Source: Nannochloropsis oceanica
Taxonomy: Eukaryota > Sar > Eustigmatophyceae > Eustigmatales > Monodopsidaceae
DNA: 64,000 nt
NCBI GenBank assembly: GCA_004519485.1
Contig: CP038121.1
Location: 310,001 to 374,000 of the forward strand
Direction of reading: 5' to 3'
Shown here one piece after another: positions 1 through 15,693 of the stretch. Every line of letters begins with the position of its first letter. Position 1 is the first letter of the stretch. Below the pieces are notes generated by a model. The model saw only the letters and a list, made by a program, of their open reading frames with translations. It was not told the origin of the DNA and did no database searches. Made by a program: the position numbers and the translations under genes.

Positions 1-1233
1 CTGGGCTTGGACAGCACGCAATGTCTGTTCAATCAGGTCCTGCTTCACGTGACGGTCCACGGGCGATTCCGTGGCAAAACTTGGTAGCGTATTGACCTCG
101 ATTAGCCAGGGCTTGAGAGCTTGATCAATCAATATGTCAAAACCAAGGATCTCGAATGCTCTAGACCCTTGGACACAGCTTGGTGACGATGATAAAGGCT
201 CATCATTATTAGCACCGCCGCCGCCGTCTTCGCCAAAGAGGGCCTTGTAATCCCGCACTAATGTCGGCTCGATAGATAGCACCGTTTTGACACAGAGTTC
301 CCCCATCTGCCGCCACAACTGCTCGGCGGTAGCCTCGCCATACCGCTGTCCGATCCATCTCAAGAACCACTTGAGGCTACGCTTGCTTCCGGTTTCATCC
401 TCGTTCTCTATCCCCGCCCCTCCCCTAACGGAATAGTTTTCAGAGAAGCGATTGATGGCACTGTTAGTGAGATGCATGTACCGATCGCCCATGTTGGCCG
501 CATTGGGCTGCATATACTCGGTTGTGCAAAGGCGCACTAAGCCGTCGCTGTACTTGTAGAGGCGCAATGGCTGGCAGCTTGTGACGAGGGTGTACATACG
601 GATGTCGAACTTGAAGCCCTCCATCAACAAAGGTCGATGGATGTAAACCTGCGCCACCTGAGGCTCCGTCAAGGAGATGGCATCTAGCGACTTGGTCAGA
701 AAAATGCCTCGACCTTTGGAGCTATTTTCAGGTTTGAGGATGAACGTTATGCCCCGGGCTGCCCGACCCTCGGGACAGAACTGCGCCCAAAAGTCCTCGG
801 CTTCCTGTGGCAAGGACCATGTCTTGGGGTAAAACGCGTATTCCTTCGGAAAGTGACGCCGCATCTTGCCCAGATTTTGTGCCAGGCGATTCTTGCGGGA
901 AATATGGCTCATACCGGGAAAGTGGTTGATACGCTGCCAGGGCTCGAGGCGGCTAAAGCGTTCGGAAATGGTGGAGATATCCAGCCAGTAGATATTGCAG
1001 CCATCGTCGTTGTGACCCACCACACGCATGCCACATGTCTTGGCTGCTTCTGTAATAATGTCATATCGACTGTCCACGGTACAAAGCGTCACTCTCCGCC
1101 GTGTCAATGCTTGGTGCGTTGTCTTCTTGGTGGTCTCAGCTGCAGCGGCGACGACACCAGAATTGGCATTGGCTTGATTAAAGGACTGGTTGTTATTCTT
1201 TTGGATGACTAGAGGCTGCCGGAGGGTTGGCAT
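1..1233 (-). CDS. Tubulin tyrosine ligase-like (TTLL) protein, 3' end cut by window edge
   Basis: A single open frame runs from an ATG at 1233 to the window edge (411 codons, no stop), so the C-terminus is missing. The translation carries the TTLL ATP-grasp signature. A nucleotide-binding segment KPENSSKGRGIFL is followed by HRPLLMEGFKFDIRMYTLVT, then MHLTNSAIN, then FEILGFDILID with the metal-binding EVNTLPSF near the visible end. TTLL enzymes ligate tyrosine, glutamate or glycine to tubulin tails or other proteins with ATP. The KxxxxSxGRGI and EVN elements fit a polyglutamylase/glycylase-type member, but the substrate cannot be told from sequence. No signal peptide or intron is seen. The N-terminal 40 residues are Asn/Ala-rich and not conserved. 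The family call is firm; the subtype is open. Confidence 0.88.
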   Translation of the reverse strand, partial: MPTLRQPLVIQKNNNQSFNQANANSGVVAAAAETTKKTTHQALTRRRVTLCTVDSRYDIITEAAKTCGMRVVGHNDDGCNIYWLDISTISERFSRLEPWQRINHFPGMSHISRKNRLAQNLGKMRRHFPKEYAFYPKTWSLPQEAEDFWAQFCPEGRAARGITFILKPENSSKGRGIFLTKSLDAISLTEPQVAQVYIHRPLLMEGFKFDIRMYTLVTSCQPLRLYKYSDGLVRLCTTEYMQPNAANMGDRYMHLTNSAINRFSENYSVRGGAGIENEDETGSKRSLKWFLRWIGQRYGEATAEQLWRQMGELCVKTVLSIEPTLVRDYKALFGEDGGGGANNDEPLSSSPSCVQGSRAFEILGFDILIDQALKPWLIEVNTLPSFATESPVDRHVKQDLIEQTLRAVQAQ

Positions 1234-2495
1234 TTTTCTCTCAAATCTGTACCCTGTATATATGAATTTCTTTTTTGTTCAAAAGGTGCGAAAAAGAGGC
1301 AGAAGGGCTCCGAGAAAGAAAGGAGAGTGGACCGGCAGTTGCACATATGGGCCAGGAAACGGCCGTGTGCATGTGTACGACCCGACTAAGGTTGGTTTCT
1401 AGCGGTTCGAGTGGACGGCACACTCTCTGACAGCTCTACACACTCCCTACAAAAATCTAATATAACAATTATGCCAGGGAGAATGATGGCTCCTGGTGGT
1501 CTTAGACAGGTGAACCACCTCACACAATACTAGCCTCCTCACCTTCGTCGTCCTGCTGCTGTACCTCCCGCCCGCACACGGCCAGGCCATTCCATGCAAG
1601 GTCCTTTTAGGTATCGCCGAATTGATTTTAAAGCTGGATAGACATCAAGTAAGAAACAAGAAGAGATGCTCCCCGAAAAAAATCGGCAGGAATGTTCTTG
1701 AGGGTATTATTACTCTATTCCTGTAGCTTTCTCTGTCTGTTGTTCTTCTTGTTGTCAGTGTCTTCATATGGAGTATTTAATATCATTAATTGATGACATG
1801 TGAATGTACGTGATTATCCCAATAAAACAAAGGGGGAAGCAAGCATTCTTCGCATGTCTGCGTCTTCCAGTCATCGGCTTCGATATATTCCTTTATATCT
1901 TTTGGGCCTTCTTATTTTTTAGTACTCCTATCTTTTTTTTTTTAATTTTTTGTTTTATTTTATACTTATGCTATTTTACCTTCTCTCTCTTCTGTCAGTT
2001 GATGGAGGACGCTATATCATCCGCGTGGGTGCTTCCTCGCATTCCCTTATTTAAGGCTTTTTCCGCTTTTGTCGCCCACTCATTGTTGTATCTTGCTTTG
2101 GTTGCTCCTACTTCCCATTTTACTTTGATCTCCTTCTGTGGCGGTGGTGATGGAAACTATATGTATGTGTCTCTCTTATCTCTACGTCTCTTTGTTCCCA
2201 CATGTCTGTCTGTTGCCTCTGATTAACTTTCCAGTGCATGGCCTCCACCTTTCCCCTCCCTCCCTCGCCTCGCACAACGGCGACTGCTGCTGCTGTTGGT
2301 TCTATACACATACCCCAAAATTAATTAGCAAGAAACATTCAAATTAATTCCCTCCCCTTGAAAAAAAGGTAAGAAACATGCACTGAGCGCATATGGCTCT
2401 CCATCTCTCCCCCTTTCCCTTCCTCTCCCGCTTTTCCCTTAACTCCTTCCTTCCTGTCTTCCTACATGCCCAGCGCGGGGACCGCGCAATTTTTG
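1234..2495. other. Intergenic region between SMC3 3' end and TTLL start
   Basis: This stretch is upstream of TTLL and downstream of SMC3, both on the minus strand. It is T-rich in part (1910-1990) with pyrimidine runs. Open frames here have no recognisable domains and unlike composition, so no gene is called. It should hold the TTLL promoter and the SMC3 3' UTR. Confidence 0.6.
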
Positions 2496-7515
<5,020 letters not shown>

Positions 7516-9589
7516 GGTCGAAGAAGCCAGCCGGGAGGAGATGTGGCTGCTGGTGGGGCTAGTACTGCTGCTACTGGCGATGAGGGCAGCTGTGACGCCT
7601 TCTTACTGACTTGGCTTGACGTTTGCTGGCTTGTGTCTGTATGAGTACGTATAGAAAGGGCGCCGGTGGGGTGTGAGTGACGGCAGGAATGGGGAAAGGG
7701 TGGAAGCGCGAAAGGCCGCAAGACGTGATGGTGGCTTTGCGTAGAGATGCACTTGCGGCGACGACCGCGTCCAAGTCCGCAGCCAAAATAAAAGGGTTGC
7801 ATAAAGAAGGCTGTGTAGGTATGTCCAGAACTGGAAGTGCCGCTGGTGGGGTTTGGGGGAATGGAAAGCAACGCGCAGCGAAAGCGTGCTTTGCAAAGGA
7901 GGTAAGGTTGCCGGCACAAAATTGTCAGCGACGCCTTGGCCACCTCAAGGCTGTGGAGACAAGGACGGCTCTGTGTGGCCATATATATTTTAGGTGGGCG
8001 GACAGATTTGTGAGTGGCTGGTGAACGACGCAATGGCAGTAGCCGCCTAGCATTTTCTTGGCGAGCACTGCGCACGACGCCCCTGGCGACGGCAGAAAAA
8101 GGAAGCCGCAAAAGTACACCCAAGGCCCAAAGCCACAGCCACGCTAAAACCACCTTTCCTGTAAAAATATGTATGGTACAGGTTCATGTGTGTGTAGTGT
8201 GCATGTGCGTGTGTGTGTGCGTTGTAGGCGTGCCAAACTGAAGGGAAGGTTCAGTGCCTTTCTCGTCCCTTTCGACCTCTATGTCTGTTGCCATGCTCAA
8301 TTCGTGAGCGGCGTCAAACGCAGCAGACACTCAGTTCTGAGAAAGAGTCAAGCATCCGCATGCACGACAGGAAGCGTGCATCGCTTGCAGTTGGTTGAAA
8401 GTGAGAAGAAGGATCACTGTGACTTGGTCGCTGCGATGACCAACATATTGAGCGCGCGAAAAATTAATGGGAACTTAGAAGTTTGTCTCGGGACGGCAAT
8501 GCGGCACGCAACATCCTGCAAGTGTACAAGAACAATCTCCGCTGAAAATCTCGTCCACATGAGATTCGGTTTGGCTAAGGGAGGCATTTCCAGAAGAGTA
8601 AACGGAGACCAGTCACTTGACTTGCGGTTGCGTACCAAGACATTTCAGGAAATGTGTAAAACTGGAAAAAAAAGCGCCACACAGCCTGCAACACGATTCA
8701 AAGAAAGGCGATCCATGGGTTTTGCGTTCGTGTCGCTAGCATGAATCTACACAAGTGTGAAATAAATGGGAGGAGAGGGACACGATCGTGGGGGATTCAT
8801 GGGTCGCGCCATATGAAGCCACCTACCGATAATAATGCATGCATTTTTGTGTTGTTTCTTTGTTCATCCCATCTTTTTTCGTCCCTTCATTCTGTCACTC
8901 GCTCCTTCGCTTGCCTGACTTTGGTTTCCCTGAACAAGGTCCAGGCCGCGAGGGTTGTGGCAGCCCCTTGTGTCACACACACACTTCCCACAACATACAG
9001 GCAAAAGCACACTCGCACGTGCACTCTTACAGCGGACCCTTTCTATGAAACTCCGTATGAGCCTTTCCTTTTTGTTGATGGTTTCTCGATTGTCATTCAT
9101 TCTCAAAGAATAATGAAAACCTTCATACAAAACATGACATGGTAAACTTCGATCTCTTTGCTTAAGTAACACACTAATCACATGGCTCTCCCTCTACTCT
9201 CTTTTTCTCTCGTCACCCTCTCCCCTCCCCCTTACCCCCAAAACCAACCCACACCGACACACATAGACAGGCAAATATTGTCATTTTCATCCTCTCGTAC
9301 TCGTTCCTTCAGATCAATTTTATCACTTTCATTCCCATTCACTCACATGCCCCCAAAATGCAAAGCCTTCATTCACCTCTCCCTCTGCCACCACACACAG
9401 CAGCCCTCAGCTGTCGCCTCTATTTTATCAAAACACGCACTTTCACTCTCTCACTTTCATCACCAGACGTGGCCATAAAAGGAAGCTCTCTACGTTCCCA
9501 CATAACCCCATACGGCAACACAAACCTATCCACTTTCCTTCTCTTTCTCACCATGCAACTGCTGCTGCACCTGCAGCTGCTGCGGTTAC
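7516..9589. other. Intergenic region upstream of SMC3
   Basis: About 2 kb lies between the SMC3 start and the 3' end of the LEA_2-type gene. Open frames here are short, overlap each other on both strands and carry no motif I recognise. A TATA-like ATATATATTTTA sits near 7981-7992. A short TG-rich run is at 8188-8222. No gene is supported. Confidence 0.55.
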
Positions 9590-11412
9590 TTACGGGTTCA
9601 TTGGCGATATCCCATCTGGTGCGACAGTGAAGGCGCGGGGCGCCGGAGCAGCACTAGTACGACCCACATTTGGTGCAACAGGGGCAGTACCCGGCACTGG
9701 AGCGGCACCAGCACCACCAGAGGCTGTACCAGCACCATTTAAGGCGTCTTGGATTGCCTGGCCAATACCTTGAATTATCTTTAGGGGGGCGAGTGAGGAA
9801 GGAGTGAGCAAGTGAGAGAGGGAAGAATTAAAAGAGGTACCAGAACGGCGATCAGACCAAAAGAAGTGAAGGAGGGGGAGAAGGTGGGAGGGTGGGAAGG
9901 AGAAAGGAAGGAAGGGAGGAGACAACTCTCTTCTTACCTGCCCGTTCCCTATGCCTGCTGGTGCCACGCCTGGAGGAGGACTCGACCGGCCGTTGATATT
10001 GGTGGCAACACACTGCGTTAACTGATCGAATGGACCCACCTGTCAAGAGAAAAGAAGAAGGAGCCGAAAAGCATGGAATGTCAGGGAGAGAAGAGGGAGG
10101 GAAGGGGTGGGTGGAAAGAAGAGGGGAAGGAGGAAGGAGAGGGGGCGACATGTAGGTGCGATTTGTCCGTCCCTCTGCCCAACTTCTTCAAGGGCAAGCA
10201 ATTAAAGAGGTTGGCATCCCAGCGCGAGAAAGATCGAGAAGAGCAAAGAGATTGAGTAGAAAAAATGGGGGGGGGGGGGGTCTGGCTAAATCGTATCAAC
10301 AACACCCCCATAAGTAGCAGAAAGGGGAGGAGGAAGAGGAGGAGAAAGAGGAGGAGAAGGCAGAGAAAGCAAAACCATTGACTCCCTCTCTGGAAAAAGG
10401 GTCTCCACCGTCCGCCTAACCCTGAGCTTGATTCGATTATACCCGCCCACCCATCCACCTACCCACCCTCAAACATGCAAGTGCAAGTTCAAACCATCCC
10501 GTATCCACACCAACGCACAATCACACCAACATCCCCACCCAGATGAGCTTACCTCCTGCTGAATCGTCCTCCCCGCAAAGCGTGCCTCCGCTGTCCCCCT
10601 CACTTTGAGCTTGGTTAGGTTATCATTCTGTAAGCAATTAATCCCCATGGCAAGGATCTCGAAAAAAGATGGCTGCATGAAAGCAGTAGCTGTCATCAAC
10701 TCGGACGAACGGCCAGGCACAAAAAAACGTTCCTGACGGGTGACCTCTCCGATATGGGCGCCGTTAAAATTGTATACGTCTAGGGCGGAGGGTGGGAGGG
10801 AGGAGAAACGTATTGAGAGCTACGACCTGGAATACATGATCCTGCTATCCCTCCCTACCTCCCTCCTTGCTTCCCTCCCTTCCTCCTGCCCTCCCCTCCC
10901 CTCCCCCTCTCCCTCTTTCTTTTCGACCCCAATCTAGGCCTATTCCATCCCTCCCTCCCATCCTCCTTCAATTCCTTCTCCTCTCACTCCCTCTTTTCCC
11001 TTTGCCCCATCCAACCCTACCTAGTTTCAAGTTCTGGAACGAAATGGCATAACGGTTCGGGTTATCCACTTTGAACCGCAGGTCAACCGCCACACTGCCT
11101 GTTCCCAGCCCGTCTAACCTCAGATTACTCTGCTCCAACAAAGTAGCTGTGGGATCCTTGGGAATAAGCAACGGGACAGCGATCGCCACGGCCAGCAGCA
11201 AGGCAAAGGTAATACCTAGGCAGATAAGCTTGCCCTTGTGGCGAGCGCAGAATCCTCCCTGAGAGGCTTTGTGGGAGACAGTGCCGACGATAGTAGCATC
11301 AGTGGCACTAGTCGTTGGGGCCCCTCTTCCATCTTCGATCTCAAGGGGGATGATATCCACGTGCTCTTCCTTCGTCTCGGTGGAATAGATGCGGTCGTCG
11401 TTGTCCTTGTGG

Positions 11413-11477
<65 letters not shown>

Positions 11478-11528
11478 GCTGCTTCTAGCAAGGCCGTTGG
11501 CACCGTGGTCTTCGAATTGTGGGTTCAT
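9590..11528 (-). CDS. LEA_2-domain single-pass membrane protein
   Basis: Four exons are inferred (11528-11021, 10779-10553, 10039-9938, 9778-9590; 341 residues). The N-terminus is an acidic/Asn-rich cytosolic region with a run of about 22 Asn encoded by AAC repeats. A basic RHKGK precedes one hydrophobic helix (LICLGITFALLLAVAIAVPL). After the helix comes a beta-rich region with DLRFKVDNPNRYAISFQNLKL, then DVYNFNGAHIGEVTRQERF and PGRSSELMTATAF. The NPN(R/K)Y plus 'NxxG..IG' pattern is typical of LEA14/WHy-type (LEA_2) domains found in membrane-anchored plant and fungal proteins, including the yeast vacuolar Tag1/Vac7 group. The tail is Ala/Pro/Gly-rich. The role is unknown; a lipid- or membrane-contact role at the vacuole is only an inference. 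The start could lie further upstream, because the frame stays open to about 11891 without a better ATG context. Confidence 0.7.
11412..11478. repeat. (GTT)n / (AAC)n trinucleotide repeat, coding poly-Asn
   Basis: About 22 uninterrupted GTT units on the plus strand read as AAC codons (Asn) in the LEA_2-type gene. The near-pure codon use suggests recent expansion. Confidence 0.95.
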
Positions 11529-12165
11529 CTGTAAGACTTCGTAACAGAGAGAGTTGGATGGGGATGGCTGGCAAAACTTTTTGTATGCTGTTGGTGGAAA
11601 AGGGGGGGTGGGGAGATAAGAGGGGGAAGAGATTGGTGATGCCTTTTCTGACCAGCACTGGAAGAAGTAAGCAAGAACAGCGTATTTCTGTGTGATATAG
11701 ATCGCATTATACTCGACAGCCAGCACGACGTCCTTCCTTTGTGCGGGTGCTGCGGGGCCTTTCAATGGCGTTGACGGCGCATATACATAGATAGATACCA
11801 CACAACAGCCACAGAACTGCCGCTGGAGAAAGCAAAAACTAGCCCGCCTTGCCGCGGCCCTCCCTCCAGCTCCCATGGCCGCACAAGGCAAACTGTTGTG
11901 GGTACCTGCTTATGGTCGGGCTACATGATCGAGGAGAGAAGTGTGCTTGATCTATAAAAGCTTTGCCCGAACAAATGCCTGTTGGGGATATCCCCGTACA
12001 GTAGAAAATGCCGAGCAACATGGCGGCCGAGAGACGATTAAGGTGCTGGGTGCAAAAGCAACAGACACAACGACACAAACAACGACGACAACAACAACAG
12101 CTTAGCTCTCGGCAATCAATCAACCTATATCAAACCTTTCTAAACACACAGGGCAGAAGGATCCA
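11529..12165. promoter_or_regulatory. Shared divergent promoter region, LEA_2 gene / hydrolase
   Basis: This 637-bp spacer lies between the start of the minus-strand LEA_2-type gene and the plus-strand hydrolase, so both promoters must lie here. No convincing core element was identified, and no coding signal is seen apart from a continuation of the LEA_2 frame. Confidence 0.5.
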
Positions 12166-13653
12166 ATGAAGCCTTTCCTAACAATAGTGGCCGGGGCATG
12201 TTTGCTTCTCACAAGCCCGCTGCCAGTCACCTCGTGGGTAGGACCATTCTCCCGGTCATCAGCCTCCGCTCGCGCAGCTCCTCCGCCCATTGTCATTTGC
12301 CCAGGTACTTTACAGTGAAGAATGGATATCATTTTCTGCAAGTTGGAGGTAAAAGGCTGTAGAGGAGGCTCTCTTTCTCCAACCTCCTCCCCCTTTCCCT
12401 ACTACCACCTCAGGCTTTGGGAATGACCAAATCGATTACTTGAATCCAATGAACCTGGGGGAGGAAGCCGGCATGGTTCAAGCATTGCGTCGTCGAGGCT
12501 TTCCTGTGTATGTAGTCCCCGTCAAGCGCACGGACTGGCTGAAGGTATGAGGGAGGGGTTTTGGGAGGGGCAGGAAGTCCTGGCATTTTTTTGGAGGGCA
12601 TCTTCACCGAATTGTTCGCATGTGTTTCTCGATCGTTTCCCGCTGGGAGAGCGAGAGGATGTTGAAAGGTAGAACATAAGTGACAGGCATCTACGAGATC
12701 CACAATCATATCTCCCTCCCTTCCTCCCTCCCTATCCAGTTCGCCAACGGCCTCGTCACCCCCTCCTTCTGGTCTCAAACCATGACGCCCCGCGACCCAT
12801 CCTTTGCTTGGTACCTCGACAAAGTCATCACAACGGTAGAAACTGCCGTGACTGAAGCGGAAGGAAATAAAGCCCTTCTAGTAGGACATTCGGCAGGTGG
12901 TTGGCTGGCGCGTGCTGCCCTCGGCGACGGCACCTGGGCCGGAGCTGCAGCAGAAGAAGCGAGTGATCTAGTGAGGGGATGCGTGACTTTGGGGAGTCCG
13001 CATTTGCCACCAGCTCCACCCGGTATGGACGTGACCCGAGGGGCGCTGGTACACGTCCATGTCAATTACCCGGGTATGCTCCTCCTTCTCTCCCTCCTTC
13101 CCTCCCTCCCTCTTTCTCTCCCTCCCTCCCTCCCTCCTTCGCTCTCTCTTTTCCTGGGAGGCTTGCATGTGGGGCCCCTTATTCGGCCGATTTTTAACAA
13201 TAGGGATGCCAAATTGCTGTAAGGATCTTCCTTCGTTTCCCCCTTAAATGTGTACGTTTTGTTTTTAATGTCGCTCATTCCTCCCTCTCTCCCTCCCTCC
13301 CTCTAGGAGCTTTTTTAAAAAACAAGGGAATTTCGTACCTCACTGTTGCCGGGGTCGCCGTGGAAGGAAAGAGGGATCAGAGGAATAGGGCAGAGCGGAG
13401 AAAGGTGACAGCAGGAAGCGAGACAGGGAGGGAGAGGATTGAGGATTTCGCATGGCGGAGCTATGTCCAAGTGTGTGGGAGGGGAGATGTCATTGGCGAT
13501 GGTGTGGTGCCAGTGGAAGCAGCGCATTTGGAAGGCGCGAAACAGATAAGTTTGAAAGATGTTTTTCATTCCATTAATGCCCCCAAGGCCTGGTATGGGA
13601 GTGAAGAGGTGATCGATCTGTGGTTGAGGCAGGTAGAGGGATTGAAGTATTGA
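12166..13653 (+). CDS. Alpha/beta hydrolase (lipase/PGAP1-like) with N-terminal signal peptide
   Basis: Four exons (12166-12304, 12414-12544, 12740-13073, 13307-13653) give 316 residues. The N-terminus MKPFLTIVAGACLLLTSPLP is a signal peptide, followed by a Ser/Ala/Arg-rich stretch (SRSSASARAA). That arrangement could be a bipartite plastid presequence. ICPGFGNDQIDYL is the oxyanion strand region and GHSAGG (S141) the nucleophile elbow. GDVIGDGVVP supplies a probable acid, and FHSI near the end a probable catalytic His. Relatives in algae and plants are plastid or ER lipase/esterase-like proteins. The substrate is unknown. The intron between exons 3 and 4 carries CCCT runs. Fold and catalytic Ser are secure; location and substrate are inferred. 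Confidence 0.82.
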
Positions 13654-15106
13654 GGAAGGGCGAGAAGAATATGGAAGGGACGGGTGGGAAAAGGTCAGGG
13701 AGGGAGGAACGATGGACCAGGGGCAGATGGAAAAAGTGGTGTATATTAGGATGAAGAAATATCGATTCTTGATTGCTGAGGTGAGTCCTGTGTGTGCTAA
13801 TCCTGCGTGTGCTTTTATGAGTAGGTGAAGTTTTGCCAGAAGAAAAAAACGACGGGAGTGGCGGCAACGGTTGCCTTTCTTCCGTGCTTAGGTGAATCAC
13901 CTACTTTTTGCTCTTCATCTGTGTACGTTCGCAAACCTTATGCCTTCTTTGTCTAGAACATTCTCTTTGGAGGTCTTATTTTTAGGTTTTGTTTTCTTCC
14001 CTCCGTGCTCTCCTCATCCTTTGTGACCAATGGCAGCGGGTTGCTGATGTGAAAAGAGGAAGAGAGTGAAGAAAGTGAAGAGGGAACGAGCGCAACCCGC
14101 GTCTCTGTTGCTGTTCCCTTCGTCCCTCCTTCTCTCCCTACCGCCGTTTCGCAAGGATTCCTTTTTCTTGTTCCTCAAAGCAACGGATTTACAAGGGCGT
14201 GGTCGCCCATACTATCGATAAAATTATAAGACGGGGTTCGATCCATACTTGAATTATTGCCAGGAGCGCGGATGAAAAAAATTACACTTAAAGTTGTTGC
14301 TGCTTCTGCTGTTCTATGCTTAATGATCCTGATGCTTCACACTATTTATTACATGCACTCTGCTCTTGTGGCTATCTATCTCCATCTTCTCTTCCTCCTC
14401 CTCTTTTCCCCTCCACGACGTCATAGCGCTTTGCGCCTCAAATTTCTAAGTTTTAGGGAGAGGTTGAGGTTCGATCCTTTGCTGTAATCCTTCCTGTCCT
14501 CCTTTCCCATTTCCTTCTTCTGCCTCTTCCATTACCCATTTCCTTCGTTTCTTGTTGATGTTCTCGTGTCCCTTTTACTGCTTTTTCTTCTCTTATTATC
14601 GCTCTTGTCCTCTTTCCTCCCTCACATATCTCCGCACCTTTTCCCATTCATTAAGATGCAAATTGTCACGCCATGAGGAAAACAATTGTAGTTATACTGC
14701 CCGCTCTCCTTTCCTTCCTCCTTCCCACTCGTTTCTACTCTCCTCAAATTTGTTAAGCACTGAAACTAATAATAGTACGTATGTACAGAAAAGAAAAATT
14801 TTCAAATTTAAAGGAGATAGAGAGACCAACATACCCTCACTTACAGGTACGGAGAAAAACACAGAGAGGCTCTCTCAAAACACTCTCTCTTTCCCTTCTC
14901 CCCACCCACACCACCCTCACGCATGACACCTGTGACCTTGTAGAGCACGCACACAAACCGCACTCATCCACAAAATATGCATCACATTCAAAACAAAAAA
15001 ACTTCCCCTTCCATTTTGTTACCTCGAGAATGACACCTCCTCGCCCCCTTTCCCCCCCCCTCCCGTCATCACCATCGTCGCCGTAGCACCCGCCGCACGC
15101 TCCGAA
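13654..15106. other. Convergent 3' intergenic region
   Basis: This region lies between the hydrolase stop and the minus-strand small gene. It is T/C-rich in 14250-14920 with short overlapping frames lacking domain content. Nothing codable is recognised; it probably contains both 3' UTRs. Confidence 0.55.
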
Positions 15107-15693
15107 TCAAATAAAATCCCGTTCAGCAGCGATTGGCACTGCAACCCCACTTTTTGGCTCGCCCCTGTCAGCATCTTTGATGTGGTAGCCTGGAAAGAAG
15201 AAGAAGCCGTTAGGCTCATGCCCGAGGCTGCTGCTTGATGGTACTCAGCCGGAGTGCATCCCCCAGCCCCCCCCCCGCACTCAAATTGCGAATATCCACA
15301 CGCACCAGTGGCATGGTGGTGGCAAGGAGGGTTAGGCCAGCATCGACAGCGTCCGGCGCTGGTCTTTATTTGCGATTGGGTGGGAGGGGGGGTGAGAGGG
15401 AGAGGGAGGTAAGGGCCTGGAAAAGATGGTATGGTCCAGAGATCCCCGTCGCGGATACCTCATGGCTAGTAGACATTCTGATATCAATGTAATGGATCGT
15501 ACGCATAGACACATGGCGGGAAAGAGGGTGCATCGGACGCGCAGCGTAGAATCACAAGGCAAATACCCTCCTCAGAACTTACCGGGGGGGGCCCTCCAGA
15601 GGAAACAGAGCTAGAAAGCCGGCGGACGTGCGTCTTTGCTGCGGGGCGAGCCACGGTTTGAGAGACAAAGACGATTTGTCGTATGGCGCTCAT
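15107..15693 (-). CDS. Small, probably mitochondrial protein of unknown function (gene model uncertain)
   Basis: Exon 1 (15693-15583) encodes MSAIRQIVFVSQTVARPA followed by AKTHVRRLSSS, a typical mitochondrial presequence: Arg-rich, no acidic residues, Ser at the end. It ends at a consensus GTAAGT donor. A later exon (about 15358-15245) reads PDAVDAGLTLLATTMP then LVRVDIRNLSAGGGLGDA. It splices (GT at 15244, AG at 15190) to a terminal exon 15189-15107 ending AAERDFI. The last two exons join in phase. Exon 1 to exon 2 is off by one base, next to a run of eight C in exon 1. Either an exon is missing from this model or the homopolymer length is wrong. I do not recognise the family. Confidence 0.4.

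Noticed and set aside
8014-8744. Short plus-strand frames upstream of SMC3
   Set aside because: Overlapping frames of low and atypical composition, with no domain, splice chain or conserved start context.
14190-14260. Possible tRNA (GTTCGATCC near 14235, also near 14467 and 28215)
   Set aside because: T-arm stems do not pair and no acceptor stem or anticodon arm could be built.
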